A DNA stretch of 64,000 nt. Source: Trichodelitschia bisporula (Eukaryota; Ascomycota; Dothideomycetes; Phaeotrichales; Phaeotrichaceae). The notes beneath the pieces are model-generated. The model was given only the letters and a program-made list of their open reading frames with translations, was not told the DNA's origin and made no database searches. Below, piece by piece: positions 1-10,463 of this stretch (position 1 is the first letter of the stretch; every line of letters begins with the position of its first letter). The DNA is taken from NCBI GenBank assembly GCA_010356995.1, contig ML996711.1, positions 1 to 64,000 of the forward strand, given 5' to 3'. The position numbers were made by a program, and so were the translations under genes.

Positions 1-567
1 CCCCCTAGCCACCCCATTCGGAGAATCGGAGTGCGAGGTAGTGTTGCCTGAGTCACGTCGAGGCAGAGCTGACACTGCGAAGACGGAATAGGGGTCCTAA
101 CAGGCGCCCCCGCTTAATTGAGATATGACCCTTCCGATACTCATGATACTTCGCTTGCAGGTCCAACCGGGCCGGTTCTAGAGAGGGGAGCCGGCGACAG
201 GGCCGAAGACGGGGCGATTTAAGGGAGGCGTTGTGGTTCAATGCGGAGGGCAGGACGAGCACATGTTACTGCCCATCTAAAATCACTTAGCGCATCAGTA
301 ATTTCCAATTGAAGGAAATCTGGCGCTGGATTTAGCGGCAAGACGGAGGAAATATTGGCTAGCAAGAATGACAATGCATGGGCTAGTCTAGATTGAGCAC
401 TTTCCTCATTGAGCTAAGGATACGGACACAGGTCAGAGATAAGACGTTTTCGAATTCAAATCTAGCCGGCCAAGCATAGCACAGTATTTTTGCGAGGATA
501 ATATGATGAGGTAGCCCGTATTAAAGTGCTGCCGAGGGCGGTGTCCTGATCCGGACTTCCTAATGCG
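1..567. other. No gene recognised at left edge
   Basis: This stretch has no open frame with coding character. The longest frame is a 69-codon minus-strand frame at 53-262 that matches nothing I know. I see no repeat structure or RNA gene before the 5S-like unit at 568. Confidence 0.5.
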
Positions 568-686
568 GAACGCGGCCATAGATCAAAGAGTACACCAGTC
601 CCCGTCTGCTCACTGAAGTTAAGCTTCGAACCGGTTGACTAGTAGTTGCGTGGGTGACCAGCAGCGAATCCCAACTGCTGTATGTT
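568..686 (+). rRNA. 5S rRNA-like unit with divergent 5' end (possible pseudogene)
   Basis: The core matches fungal 5S rRNA in order and spacing: CCATA near the 5' end, CCCGTCTGCTCA, then GTTAAGC (internal box A region), GGTTGACTAGTAGTTG, GGGTGACCA (box C) and GCGAATCCC, ending in TGTATGTTTTT, with T residues suited to RNA polymerase III termination. Length is about 119 nt, as expected. Filamentous ascomycetes often scatter 5S genes singly, which fits. What is odd is helix I: the 5' strand (GAACGCGGC) does not pair with the normal 3' strand (GCTGTATGTT), whereas functional fungal copies begin close to ACATACGAC. The unit may therefore be a 5S pseudogene or a fragment whose first nine bases were replaced. 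The internal promoter boxes look intact. Identity as 5S-derived is solid; function is uncertain. Confidence 0.8.
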
Positions 687-1045
687 TTTGCTCGTTTTTG
701 CCTCACTGTGGACGTGTATCTTTTTACGGCAGGTTGGAAAATGGAACGGAAGGAGAGACCTGGGGATAGGACAAAAGGGAGACGGGACGTGGGTATGCGT
801 AACGTCGACTTGCCATTCATCGTGGAGATCGGCAGGAGATATGAAAGTCCGCATTGAAAGGTCCCTTTCGCTCCATGCCCCTCTGATGTGTTGATATGCC
901 AACGGTTAGGAAGCACAATACTGCTTTGCATCTTCTTTTACATGGTATATTTGATTTGCTCGTCATGTCATACAACTTCTAACTTCATGGAACTACCATT
1001 CCGTTCCGCCCATCCCCGCTACGCTTGCCTACACTACACTGTCCT
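687..1045. other. Intergenic, no gene seen
   Basis: This is the stretch between the 5S-like unit and the 3' end of the oxidoreductase gene. Short frames are present on both strands, but none has a recognisable product. Confidence 0.5.
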
Positions 1046-2164
1046 TCAGGGCGCACCACGCACGCCCTCCTTCGCGATCGGGTCGATAAACCGCGTCCGG
1101 TACGGCAAACTCCCCAGCTTGTCCGACAAGACCTGCTCCGACAGCTTCCACAGCTGGTCTTGCAACTCCTCATCCTTGGCCACACTCGAGACATCGCTCG
1201 TCTTGCGGTCAGGAATGATATAAGCGCCCTTGAGTTTCTCCCTCACAACCTCCGGGCCAGTGGCCGCAAACAGCATAGACCGACACCCTTGCTTCACGGG
1301 ATCGACCATAAACCGCCGCACCACACCAACACCCACCTTACCCACCAGGCCATATGCCTCCACGGCTTGATCCGTCTGGTCCGTCTTCACAGCCCCGGGA
1401 TGGGTCGCAAGAATGTATGGGGCCGCGTCAGGTGCCGGGTCAAGTCCCAGCTCCCCGGCAGCCTGGTAGCGCGTGAGCGTGAGCACAAACATCAAGACCG
1501 CGAGCTTGGTGCGGTTGTACAGGCTCGCAGCGCCGACGTCCTTGTTGATCTCGTCGACGGAGGAGAACCAGGTCTTTGCTTGGGAGGCGAGGACGGGTCG
1601 GTGGAGCTCTGAGGATTGCATGAGGAGGCGCGAGTTGGGTGTATTTTGTAGAATTGGGAGGAGTGAGAGGGCGAGGTGGAAGTGCGCGAAGTGGTTGACC
1701 TGCATGTGGGTATCGAGTCCATCTTTGCTTTCGTTGTAGGGTCCGATGCCAAGGCCGGCGTTGCAGATGAGCTGCTGGCGTTAACCTAGAGATGGGGTGA
1801 TAGAGCGCAAGGCTTACAGCATCCAGTTGGTCGAGGTTCTTCGCGAGCTCTTTTGCAACCTCATCGACTTGCTTCAGATCCTCAAAGTCGCACTTCTTCC
1901 ACTCTACTTTGCTGATATCTCCCCATTCCTTGAGTTCTTTCTGTGCGTCCTCTGCGTGTTCCTCCTTCTTCGAGAGGATATAGATCTTCTTCGGGTGGTG
2001 CTGCAGCAGGTGGGCTGTGATACCAAAGCCAATACCTGCGGTCCCGCCGGTAACGATGTAGACCTTCAAGGCGTGAGTAGGGAACTTGATACAACTTGGA
2101 TGAAGCCTACCTTGCCGGACAGGTCCGGGATGTCATTGTCGGGGTCGTAGGTGTTGCCGAACAT
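1046..2164 (-). CDS. Short-chain dehydrogenase/reductase (SDR) family oxidoreductase
   Basis: Three exons, read leftward: 2164-2111, 2063-1818 and 1774-1046, giving about 342 residues. Exon 1 encodes MFGNTYDPDNDIPDLSGK and splices into VYIVTGGTAGIGFG, the TGxxxGIG dinucleotide-binding turn. Exon 3 opens with the ICNAG motif. The catalytic YxxxK is YNRTK, preceded by a serine in LMQSSE. The length and the spacing of motifs fit the retinol-dehydrogenase/WWOX-like SDRs; the fungal bli-4-like oxidoreductases are the nearest group I can name, with moderate confidence. It should reduce or oxidise a carbonyl/alcohol using NAD(P)(H); the substrate cannot be told. The exon 3 acceptor is a tandem CAG-CAG, so 1774 (adds Gln) or 1771 (gives LDALICNAG) may be used. 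The frame's apparent TTG start at 2069 lies inside intron 1 and is not real. It is head to head with SRP102 across 498 bp. Confidence 0.88.
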
Positions 2165-2662
2165 ACTTTCGACTCGAGTGGTTTCTCTTACTATTTAGGA
2201 TGGAATGTAAGCTGGTGAATAGCGGTAGACATGTGTACGACGTCGGGAATCGCACTCCGAGAGGAATTTATCAATCCCCATCTCGACCCCGCATGTACTA
2301 TGACACTTCTTGACGTCAACGCGGCATCACGATCGAGCCGTGCTACAGGCAATCGCGATGGGAAGAACGAGGCAAACAGGGCAAGCGCCATTGCGCGACA
2401 CGGTTATCCCCGGCCCTGTTGATCACTTTCCTCCTTTGAGGCTGATGACGATAGCTTGTCGTAGGTCTCTGACCAAATGACGTTATGCCGGGTCAAGCTC
2501 CGCTCCGCCCTCCCGCCCCTCTGAACTCCGCCCCGCCGGCAAGTTCCCAAGCTCCACCAGCCACACGCACTCGCCACAACACCAAAGATCACGTCGCCCA
2601 ACCCAAAAGACGCCTAACCTCACGACTTCACACGTCGTCATTCCACCCGTCCACCCTCAACC
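2165..2662. promoter_or_regulatory. Shared upstream region of SDR gene and SRP102
   Basis: This 498-bp stretch lies between two divergently transcribed genes and has no credible coding frame of its own. It should hold both promoters. I see no clear TATA box, and the last 150 bp before SRP102 is rich in C and short C/T runs, as fungal leaders often are. Confidence 0.5.
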
Positions 2663-3599
2663 ATGGCCTGGCACTCGCCCGACGGTTGGCTAACGCAGGG
2701 CCTAGCCCCGCACGTCTCAACCATCACAATAACCTTCATAATTACCCTCGCCCTCCCGATCTTCGTCCACTGGTACCTCTACCGCTCCCGCGCCGCAACC
2801 GTAACCCCAAAATTCCTCGTCCTCGGTCCCAGCGGCGCCGGTAAAACCGCATTAATAACCACCGTTCATCCCCTTCTCCCTCCAGCAGTACCCCTACTAA
2901 CACGCACAGCTCGAGCGCGGCGCCCCGACAGCAACACACACCTCCCTCACCCCCCTCACCATCGCCGCCCCCCTGCCCGCAACACACACCCCCTCCTCCG
3001 CGCGCTACCGCAGCACAAACGATGCCGCCTTGCGCCTCGTCCCCATCCTCTTCACCGACACGCCCGGGCACGGCAAACTCCGCCATCTAGCCCTGGGCCT
3101 CATCACACCCGCCCCGCCAACGCCGCCCCCCACAGGCCTGATCTTCGTCGTCGACGCCGCGGCCCTGAGCTCCGAGGCGGACAACGCGGGTCTCCGCGAC
3201 GCGGCCGAATACCTGCACGACGTGCTGCTGGCGCTGCAGCGCGCGTACGAGCGCGCGAAGTCCAGTGTCGCGCGGGAGATTCCGCTTGTTGTTGTGGCGG
3301 GGAAGTTGGATTTGTTTACGGCGCTACCTGCGGGCGTGGTGCGCTCGTTGCTTGAGGCGGAGATTGGGCGTGTGCGGGAGACAAAGGCGAGGGGGATTGT
3401 GGGCGTTGGGAAGGGTGGGGATGGGCTTGGAGGGGAAGAGGTTGTCGAGGAGGGCGCGCTGGGCGGGCGTGCGGAGGGCAAGTTCGAGTTTGGCGTTATG
3501 GAGGAATGGGGGATTAAGGTCTCTGTTGTTGGGGGCAATGTGCGCGGGGAGGGGCCGGGTGTGACGGGGTTATGGGACTGGGTTGCGGGCCAGATTTAG
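2663..3599 (+). CDS. SRP102: Signal recognition particle receptor subunit beta
   Basis: Two exons, 2663-2863 and 2910-3599, give 296 residues. The 46-nt intron has a weak donor (GTTCAT) but a consensus branch (CTACTAAC) and CACAG acceptor, and joins LITT to LERGAPTATHTSL, restoring the family's pattern. One N-terminal membrane segment (about residues 20-43, TITITFIITLALPIFVHWYLY) is followed by a small GTPase domain. P-loop is GPSGAGKT (about 56-63), G3 is DTPGHG (about 117) and the G4-like motif is AGKLDLF (about 196). SR-beta anchors SR-alpha at the ER membrane and docks the ribosome-SRP complex for co-translational translocation. A glycine-rich insertion (VGVGKGGDGLGGEE) near residue 225 looks lineage-specific. 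The gene ends only 87 bp before the convergent stop codon of HRQ1. Confidence 0.9.
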
Positions 3600-3686
3600 G
3601 GGTTAATAGGGGTTGGGGTGGCGTTGTAGATAGCCACGGAGGTACGGATAGATACACGGTATAGAGCGGCTAATTTATTGCCTCTA

Positions 3687-6600
3687 TCATGTCGTTTCCT
3701 CGCTCCGAACCGGCACAGCGCCAGCAGGAACGACCGTCTCCACGCCCGCGGGAAAAGCCTCATCCTCACCCCACGGCAGTGCGTCAACATCAATCGCCAC
3801 GCCCAACAGCGCCTTGAGCACCACCCCCGCGCCCGACTTACTAACGACCACATTCCCCTCTCCACACCGCTCATCACAGCAACACTCCAGACAGCCCTGC
3901 CCACACTTGCACGCCTCCACCCGCGCCAGCGCCTGCCTGAGGAGCACATCTACAAACTCAAACGCCTTCCGGCAGACCCCGCTTCCACCACACCCGGCAT
4001 CATACAGCGTCAGCCTAGCGGGACGCTTGCGTGCCGTCTCCCGCTTCGCGAGCTCCTTCTCCGGCGCTTTGCACTCAGTCCGCACGTCGCCAGGCGCGGC
4101 GATCGCCACGACGGGGAGGAGGCTGAGGAGCGCGTGCTCGGCGGCGTGGATCGCGGCCGCGGCGTTGAGCCGTCGTGACGCCAGAATATCGAGGGCGAAG
4201 CGGGGGACGTCCAGCCAGAGGCCCTTGGTGTGGCGTATGATGGGCGGGTTGTGCACCTCCACGGCGTCGAGGATAGTGCCCCGCTTGTCGACTTTGAAGA
4301 ACCCGAAGACAACTTGCGTGATGCGGACTGCGCCGAAGAAGGCCCTTTCTGTGGAGCCGGGGATGGCGCGCGTGGCGTGGGTTTCCATAGCGTCAACATC
4401 AGTGAAGTCACGCTGGCGTGTCGTGTAGTCGACGCGGACGCGCTCGACGGTTGCAAGCATGCGATCGAGTGAGAGCTCGCTTACGAGGTATGTTGTGCCT
4501 TGGTGGAGGAATATGGCACCTTCGTAGATGGTAAAGTAGGCGCGTGATACTTCAAGTTGTTCGATGACCTCATTGCGTCCATTTGTCGTATCAATGATGG
4601 CAATGTGGTCCTCCTCACTCACTCGGATAGACACGAAGTCTGACGGTCGGGGAAGGAACCGTGCCGAGCAGTAGTAGAGCCCATCGGCATCGCTCCGCAG
4701 CCGCTCGCGTGCCAACTCGGCTAACTGCGGCCCGAAGAACTCCACGTCAGCTTCGAGATTTATCGGAATCTCAAACGCAGCACACTGCACATGGCCCTCG
4801 AGAACAAGCACATTCTCCAGATCAACCTGCAACGCCGCATTCGGCCGATCAAAGATCTCATTCGGATTGCGCATAAAGTGCTGGTCAGCTGGATACGAGC
4901 CGCCAACAAGGACGCTTAGCGAGTCTCGATTCCGCCTTCCGGCACGACCGCTCTGCTGTCGTAAATTTGCAATGCTGTACGGAAATCCGACCGTGACTAC
5001 CGCGTCAAGGGCTCCAATGTCCACACCCAGCTCCAGCGCGCTAGTCGCCACGATGCCCACCAACCGGCCAGCGAACATGTCTTTCTCAATCGCCCGCCGG
5101 TCCTGGGGAGTGTACCCCCCGCGGTACGACATTACGCGAGGTGCAACGGAGGCCCGGCTTTGAGCAGTTAGCTCAGCGCGTACTGCGGCGAGGAGTGCTT
5201 CACAGAGCTTTCGGACGCGACAGAAGGCGATGGTTCGGGCGCCACGGAGGATTAGCGCGCAGAAGAGGTGTGCGGCTTCGGCGACGAGGTCGCCACGGCC
5301 CGATGCGGGCGCGGTGGGGTCTTTGAATGGAGTGTTCCAGCATATGAAAGATTTACGGCCGGCCGGGGAGCCGGAAATGGAGGTGAGAGAAACATCGGAG
5401 ACGCCGAAGATGGTGGCCATATGCTCCTTCGGGTTGGCGACAGTAGCAGAGCAGGAGATAAAGCGGATGTGGCGGTTGCCAACAGCCGCACAAATGCGAC
5501 GTAGCCGGCGCATAATGAGCGCGACGTGGGCACCGAAGATGCCGTTGTAAACGTGCAACTCATCGACCACAACGAATTTGAGATTTTGCAGAAAATTTCG
5601 CCAGCCAGTCTCGTTCGGAAGAATGGAGATGTGAAGCATGTCCGGATTGGTGAATATCACTCGCGCCTCGTCACGGATGAAGCGCCGGTCAGCTATTGGC
5701 GTGTCTCCATCGAACGTCTCAACCAGCACATCAGCCAGCGATGGCATCAGGCCAAGCATGTCCTTGAGGCCGCGCTTCTGATCCTGTGCAAGAGCCTTCG
5801 TGGGAAAGATATACATGGCACGAGTACGGCGATCCTTTTCGAGCTCGTGTAGGACGGGAATCTGATAGATGAGTGACTTGCCCGAGCTAGTCGGAGTCGA
5901 AACGATAACGTGCTTCCCATCATAGAGGTTGTTGATCGCCTCGACTTGATGTGAGTAGAACTGCGTGATGCCGCGGGCACTGTAGAGCGCATCAACAAGC
6001 TGCTGTGAAAGTGCAAAGTTTAAGTTGCCATAGGCGGCCTCCTGAGCATCAATCACACGATACCCATCCTCAACGATTTGTCCCTTGTACCACGGGAGGC
6101 TCTTGATTTCATCCACGATCTCCGGCACGGACTTGCGCTCAGATGAGCTTGGAATCTCAGTTGGTGCTTCGACCAGCGATACGTGCCGCGGCACGTACTG
6201 CTCGGCATCAGCACGTAGCTTTTCCACAGGGTCCAGACCCGACGCGGTGCATTTTTCCAAAAATGAGTCAACCACGGAGCGGAACTTGCGAGTGCGCTGC
6301 TCAATTGCTTTCATCATTTGCGCCTGCGTAATTTTCTGAGTCCGCAGCTTCGTAGCATCGCCAGCTTTGAGTAAATGCCCATCCGTAAACTCAAATACCA
6401 ACTCTTCGCTCTTCGCAGAGCCATCCAGGGCTGGTAAAATGAATTCTTTATCCCGACCATCTTTCCCTCCACTGCTGCTCCGCTCAGGTACCGCATCGGC
6501 ATAGTCTATCGAAACGGATTGCGGTGCCAAAGCTTTGATTTGCGTGAGTTCATCTACCGTGAGCTGCCGTTTGGTATGAGCTGAAACGGCAGGTGCAAGG

Positions 6601-6827
6601 GTGGAAAGGGTAGGAGGGGCTGGATTCCGGGCGGATAGGAACGTTCCAACCGTTACGAGGGCACGGTGGGTGGTGACAAGAGATGCAAAGTGTGCTGGAA
6701 GCGGTCCGGACGGAGCTTTCGATTTGGCCTTCGTGTTTTTGATGGAGGTCTTGCATGAAGATTCCGGTTCAGCTTTCAAGGGGGTCTCGCGCTTCCGCTT
6801 GCCCGTGGCAGAGCGAGTTGGGAGCAT
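3687..6827 (-). CDS. HRQ1: RecQ-like 3'-5' DNA helicase Hrq1 with C-terminal DUF1998 domain
   Basis: A single exon of 1046 residues. The open frame extends upstream to 6866, but that first codon is TTG; the first ATG is at 6827 and opens MLPTRSATGKRKRE, a likely nuclear localisation signal. Superfamily 2 helicase motifs are in order: STPTSSGKS (Walker A, about residue 312), VVDELH (DEAH-type box, about 421), CSATVANP, ELGVDIGALD and QQSGRAGRRNR (motif VI, about 629). The C-terminus carries the MZB/DUF1998 cysteine cluster (ACKCGQGCLECCCDERC, about 960-980), which is diagnostic for Hrq1 as opposed to Sgs1-type RecQ. Hrq1 acts in interstrand-crosslink repair and telomere maintenance and is the fungal counterpart of human RECQL4. 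It converges on SRP102 at its 3' end. Confidence in family is very high. Confidence 0.95.
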   Translation of the reverse strand: MLPTRSATGKRKRETPLKAEPESSCKTSIKNTKAKSKAPSGPLPAHFASLVTTHRALVTVGTFLSARNPAPPTLSTLAPAVSAHTKRQLTVDELTQIKALAPQSVSIDYADAVPERSSSGGKDGRDKEFILPALDGSAKSEELVFEFTDGHLLKAGDATKLRTQKITQAQMMKAIEQRTRKFRSVVDSFLEKCTASGLDPVEKLRADAEQYVPRHVSLVEAPTEIPSSSERKSVPEIVDEIKSLPWYKGQIVEDGYRVIDAQEAAYGNLNFALSQQLVDALYSARGITQFYSHQVEAINNLYDGKHVIVSTPTSSGKSLIYQIPVLHELEKDRRTRAMYIFPTKALAQDQKRGLKDMLGLMPSLADVLVETFDGDTPIADRRFIRDEARVIFTNPDMLHISILPNETGWRNFLQNLKFVVVDELHVYNGIFGAHVALIMRRLRRICAAVGNRHIRFISCSATVANPKEHMATIFGVSDVSLTSISGSPAGRKSFICWNTPFKDPTAPASGRGDLVAEAAHLFCALILRGARTIAFCRVRKLCEALLAAVRAELTAQSRASVAPRVMSYRGGYTPQDRRAIEKDMFAGRLVGIVATSALELGVDIGALDAVVTVGFPYSIANLRQQSGRAGRRNRDSLSVLVGGSYPADQHFMRNPNEIFDRPNAALQVDLENVLVLEGHVQCAAFEIPINLEADVEFFGPQLAELARERLRSDADGLYYCSARFLPRPSDFVSIRVSEEDHIAIIDTTNGRNEVIEQLEVSRAYFTIYEGAIFLHQGTTYLVSELSLDRMLATVERVRVDYTTRQRDFTDVDAMETHATRAIPGSTERAFFGAVRITQVVFGFFKVDKRGTILDAVEVHNPPIIRHTKGLWLDVPRFALDILASRRLNAAAAIHAAEHALLSLLPVVAIAAPGDVRTECKAPEKELAKRETARKRPARLTLYDAGCGGSGVCRKAFEFVDVLLRQALARVEACKCGQGCLECCCDERCGEGNVVVSKSGAGVVLKALLGVAIDVDALPWGEDEAFPAGVETVVPAGAVPVRSEETT

Positions 6828-7073
6828 TGTAGACTGGTCGTGAATTCTTGCATGAGAGATACACAAGCTGTGATGAGAGAAGAAATTGCTGTTGTTGAAA
6901 GTGTTGTAGGGTTAGAGTGACGTCGCCACAGGCGTCGCGTGAAGTTCGCGGTCTCACGCGGTCACGGGACTACCCGCCCATAAAGTACCCCTGACCGGCG
7001 GAGGGAGGCATGCACGGCATAGACCGATCCTGAAGCGTCTTCCCAAACTTCACTGTACAGGTTCTAGCTCAAT

Positions 7074-8584
7074 CTACAAGTTGTCCTGCGTAAAAACCAG
7101 CAGCGCCAACCGATGCCTAACAAACAGTCCCGCCACCCCACATGCAAATTGGAACGCCATCAGCCCCATACATAACCGGTCTTCTCGCATCGGCCCAAAC
7201 CACACCAACCACAAGTTGATTAGTGTCATGTTCGAACACTCGACCACCTCCCCCTTATTATCCGTCTTCACCTGCAACAGCCGCAGCTCGCCTAGCAGCT
7301 TCAAAACCGCCTGCACCGGACGTGCGGGCGGTTTGCGGAACGTCGCCGTCGAGGGTTCCATTAGACCCGTACGCGCATTGAAGTGGGGGAGACGGTGTCG
7401 CGGGCACGGCACTATGTGAAAGAGCTGCGGTGCCGAGTAGACAAAATTGAATACTTGCGGCAAGAAGAGCAACCATAACGTCTTGCTGAAGTGTCCGAGG
7501 ATGCCATCGACGGCGAATACCATTCCTGCAAAGTAGCAGTAGGTGTCGCCGACAAATACTTTGGCAGGATACCAGTTGTGCATGAGGAGGGCACAGGAGA
7601 CGCCCAGGAAGGGCAAGAGGAGGTAGATGGAGAAGAGATGGGCGTCTGTGGCTGGGTGGGGATACGATGTAAAAGGCGGGAGATAGAGCACGTCGTTCGC
7701 GAGGATGAGCAGCGCTATCACTATGGACTGCGAGACCTCGATGCCGTTGATGCCAGCGAGGATGTTGATCGAGTTGGGGCAGAAGATGGCAAAGGCGGCC
7801 ATGTAAGCGTAGTACAGCCAGCCTTACGGGTTAGTCGGAGCGATACAGCGGGCAACGTACACACCGAGATTGAATAGATCCCCCAAGTACTGCTGAAGAG
7901 GCGTTGGAACGACAACCTGCGTCACTCCGAAGTCCACGAAGTAGACGATGAGCATCGGTACCGAGGCAAAAGCCGGAATCAGCACCTTGTGCCGCCAGCG
8001 GATGTCAAACAGGTCGTCCCCTATGCCCAGGATAACTATGCTCTGGAGAGAGAGAATGGCGGAGAGGTATGCCGCAAGCTATTCGCGTGAGCATTACAGC
8101 CGATACCGTAACGGCGCAACGGACCTTGTTGTGCGGAAACCTATGCAGAAAGCGTCCGGTCTCGACGTGGTGCACCTCCTGGATGTAGTCTTTGTTCCCG
8201 CCACCCGAAGTAGCGGCGACTATATCCTTATAGAACGGGAATGGTATGAACATGATGATGCAGAGCAGGTATACGACAGCGCAGACGGCGCCCATTGTCT
8301 CCGGACTGCGTGTGTCAGCGGAGCTACAGCGAGCGGATTCGAAAGCCTACAGACATCTCGACCTTGCGCAGCTTGCTCATGTCTGTCCCCTTGAGTCCTG
8401 CCTTCATGAATGTGTTTCCGAGCCATCGTATCATAGCGTACGTCGCACTGAACGCAATACCGCTGAAGGCCAGTGACGCGACGACAGGGTTGCCGTCGCC
8501 CTGGAAGGCATTGCTGATGATTGCTACGCCGGCAGCGCTGATGGCAAAAAGTGACAGAGCCTCTGACCTGCTCAGAGAGGTCAT
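7074..8584 (-). CDS. ALG7: UDP-GlcNAc:dolichyl-phosphate GlcNAc-1-phosphotransferase
   Basis: Four exons, read leftward: 8584-8355, 8305-8125, 8078-7865 and 7822-7074, giving 457 residues; the three introns are 42-49 nt. Splicing rebuilds the family landmarks: [25 protein letters not shown]-like [24 protein letters not shown] (metal-binding aspartates), [17 protein letters not shown] and AKVFVGDT. About ten membrane segments are visible. The enzyme makes Dol-PP-GlcNAc on the ER membrane, the first committed step of N-glycan assembly and the target of tunicamycin. The start at 8584 ([13 protein letters not shown]) follows family length; upstream in-frame codons at 8674 would add 30 proline-rich residues of doubtful value. 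It is head to head with SEH1 across 216 bp, a probable bidirectional promoter. Confidence 0.94.
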
Positions 8585-8800
8585 ATCGGCGCCGGGGGGT
8601 GGAGAGCGCAAAGAGAGCGCAAATGGAAGCAAGATGAGATGCGCCAAACGTGGCCGTTGCACTGACGATGGCAAGCTGCGCCACAGGAATCCCGGTGAAG
8701 TGGCTCAGCCAGCCGCTACCCGACACCAACAGCGGCTAGCTCCCGCACCCATTCCCAATCGCGACTCGCGCGGCGTTAACAATCCACCACCAGCGCCAAC

Positions 8801-10463
8801 ATGGAGCAGCACGACGTCAAGGGCCCTGAAGCGGAAGAAGAGCCTCACGGCTCCGACCACGACGCTGCCGGCAACGGCGAAGAAGGTCCCCACAGTCGCC
8901 CTATCATTCCCGACATCGTCGAAGAAATCAGCGCTCAACTCTGTACCCCTCGCTTCCTCCGCACGCTTACGCCCAGCCAATTGCCCTCGCGTGCAGTCTC
9001 CGACTCCTCACTCTCTCCGCGCGACCGCTCCTTCGACCTTTCTCGGCCCAAGGAGCCCACCACTCCTCCCCCGTCTGGCCTCACGCCGAACTATCACGCT
9101 CGTCATCAGCACTTGTACGCCTCTCCTGGACTCCCAGAGGATCAGCAGGCCGATCACGTTCCTGACAGTGCTGCCATAAGCGCCTGGCGCGCGCTTGCTG
9201 CCATGGCTGCCGACCGCGGCTTCGTTACGTGGGACCACGGCCACTCCGACCTTGTCCTGGCCGTTGATTTTAACTACTATGGCTCACGCATGGTCACTGC
9301 GAGCTCTGACCAGCGGCTCAAAGTGTGGGATCGCAAAGATGACGTCTGGAACATCGTGGACTCGTGGAGAGCTCATGACGCCGAGATTGTCGATGTAAGT
9401 GCTGTTTGATCCATCTCGTTTTTACTAAAACTGGCAGGTCAAATGGAACGGTCCGTTTGTAGGTGAGGTAATCGGCAGCGTGGGCGAGGATGGACGCTTC
9501 CGGCTGTGGATGGAAGACGTAACCGAGATCCCCAACGCAGGCCGCCGCTTCAGGAACATCTTCGAGCTGCGCTCCGACACACGCGTTCCGTACATGTCTC
9601 TCGATTTCAAGAACATCCTCAACGAGACTTACCTCGCCCTCGTCACCCGCGACGGCTACCTCAGCGTCTACGAGCCAGTCGACTTCGACAACCTCGCGGA
9701 ATGGCACGTGATGTCGCAGAAGTACCTCTGCCCAACACCGCCGCGGCAAGAAGAGACCGGCTTCAAAGTGTGCTTCCACCACGAGCGGCTTCCCTGCTGG
9801 ACTGCCGTGCAGGCGGGCCTAGACCGGAAGTCCCTCTCCCTCGCCGTCGCCGCCATGGACGTCGTCAAGATCTTCCGTACGGACAAAGACCGCCGCTTCT
9901 ACATTGCAGCCGAGCTTACAGGGGCACGCAACATCATCCGTGACGTCAGCTGGGCGAACGGTTCCATGCGCGGCTTCGACATCGTTGCGAGTGCCAGCAA
10001 GGACGGCACCGTGCGCATCTACGAGCTGCACCCCGCGGCTGACGTCAAGCTCGGCCAGACCGGCACTGGGGATGCGACGACGCCGTCTCTCGCGGCTGAC
10101 GCTTTGGCCCAGGCCACTGCGCGCCGCTCGGCCCCGAATCCCTCTGGCATCGGCGCCGGCCTCGCTGTGTTCAATCCGACGCGCGAGGCCGCGGCGCGCC
10201 AGAGCGATGCCCAGGCTGGACGTGTGCTGCAGGTGCCGCGGCTGGTGGCGGAACTGGCAGGTGGGCAGGGCGCAGTGTGGCGCGTTGAGTTTGCGCATTC
10301 TGGTGAGTCAGACTCGCTGGGGATCGTGCGGTTGCTGACGTGCGTGCTAGGTGATGTGCTCTTCTCGGCGGGCGACGATGGCGCAGTCCGCTCGTGGAAG
10401 AAAGCGCTCACGGGTGAATGGCTCGAGTATGCACAGGTCGACCTCGGGTCAGATGGCGCCTAG
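8801..10463 (+). CDS. SEH1: WD40-repeat nucleoporin Seh1
   Basis: Three exons, 8801-9394, 9438-10302 and 10351-10463, give 523 residues. The beta-propeller begins near residue 135 (WDHGHSDLVLAVDFNYYG, then MVTASSDQRLKVWD), the Seh1 signature, and ends with VWRVEFAHSGDVLFSAGDDGAVRSW. Seh1 is a propeller of the Nup107-160/Nup84 Y-complex of the nuclear pore and of the SEA/GATOR complex that controls TORC1 at the vacuole. Two things are odd. First, the 134-residue N-terminal extension is not in yeast or human Seh1 but has strong coding-like third positions; a start at 9203 would remove it. Second, intron 2 is 48 nt with no stop, so retention would insert 16 residues (GESDSLGIV...) between propeller strands. 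An unusual loop rich in Ala/Arg follows VRIYELHP. Confidence 0.9.

Noticed and set aside
6828-6866. N-terminal extension of HRQ1
   Set aside because: The frame's first codon is TTG; the first ATG is at 6827.
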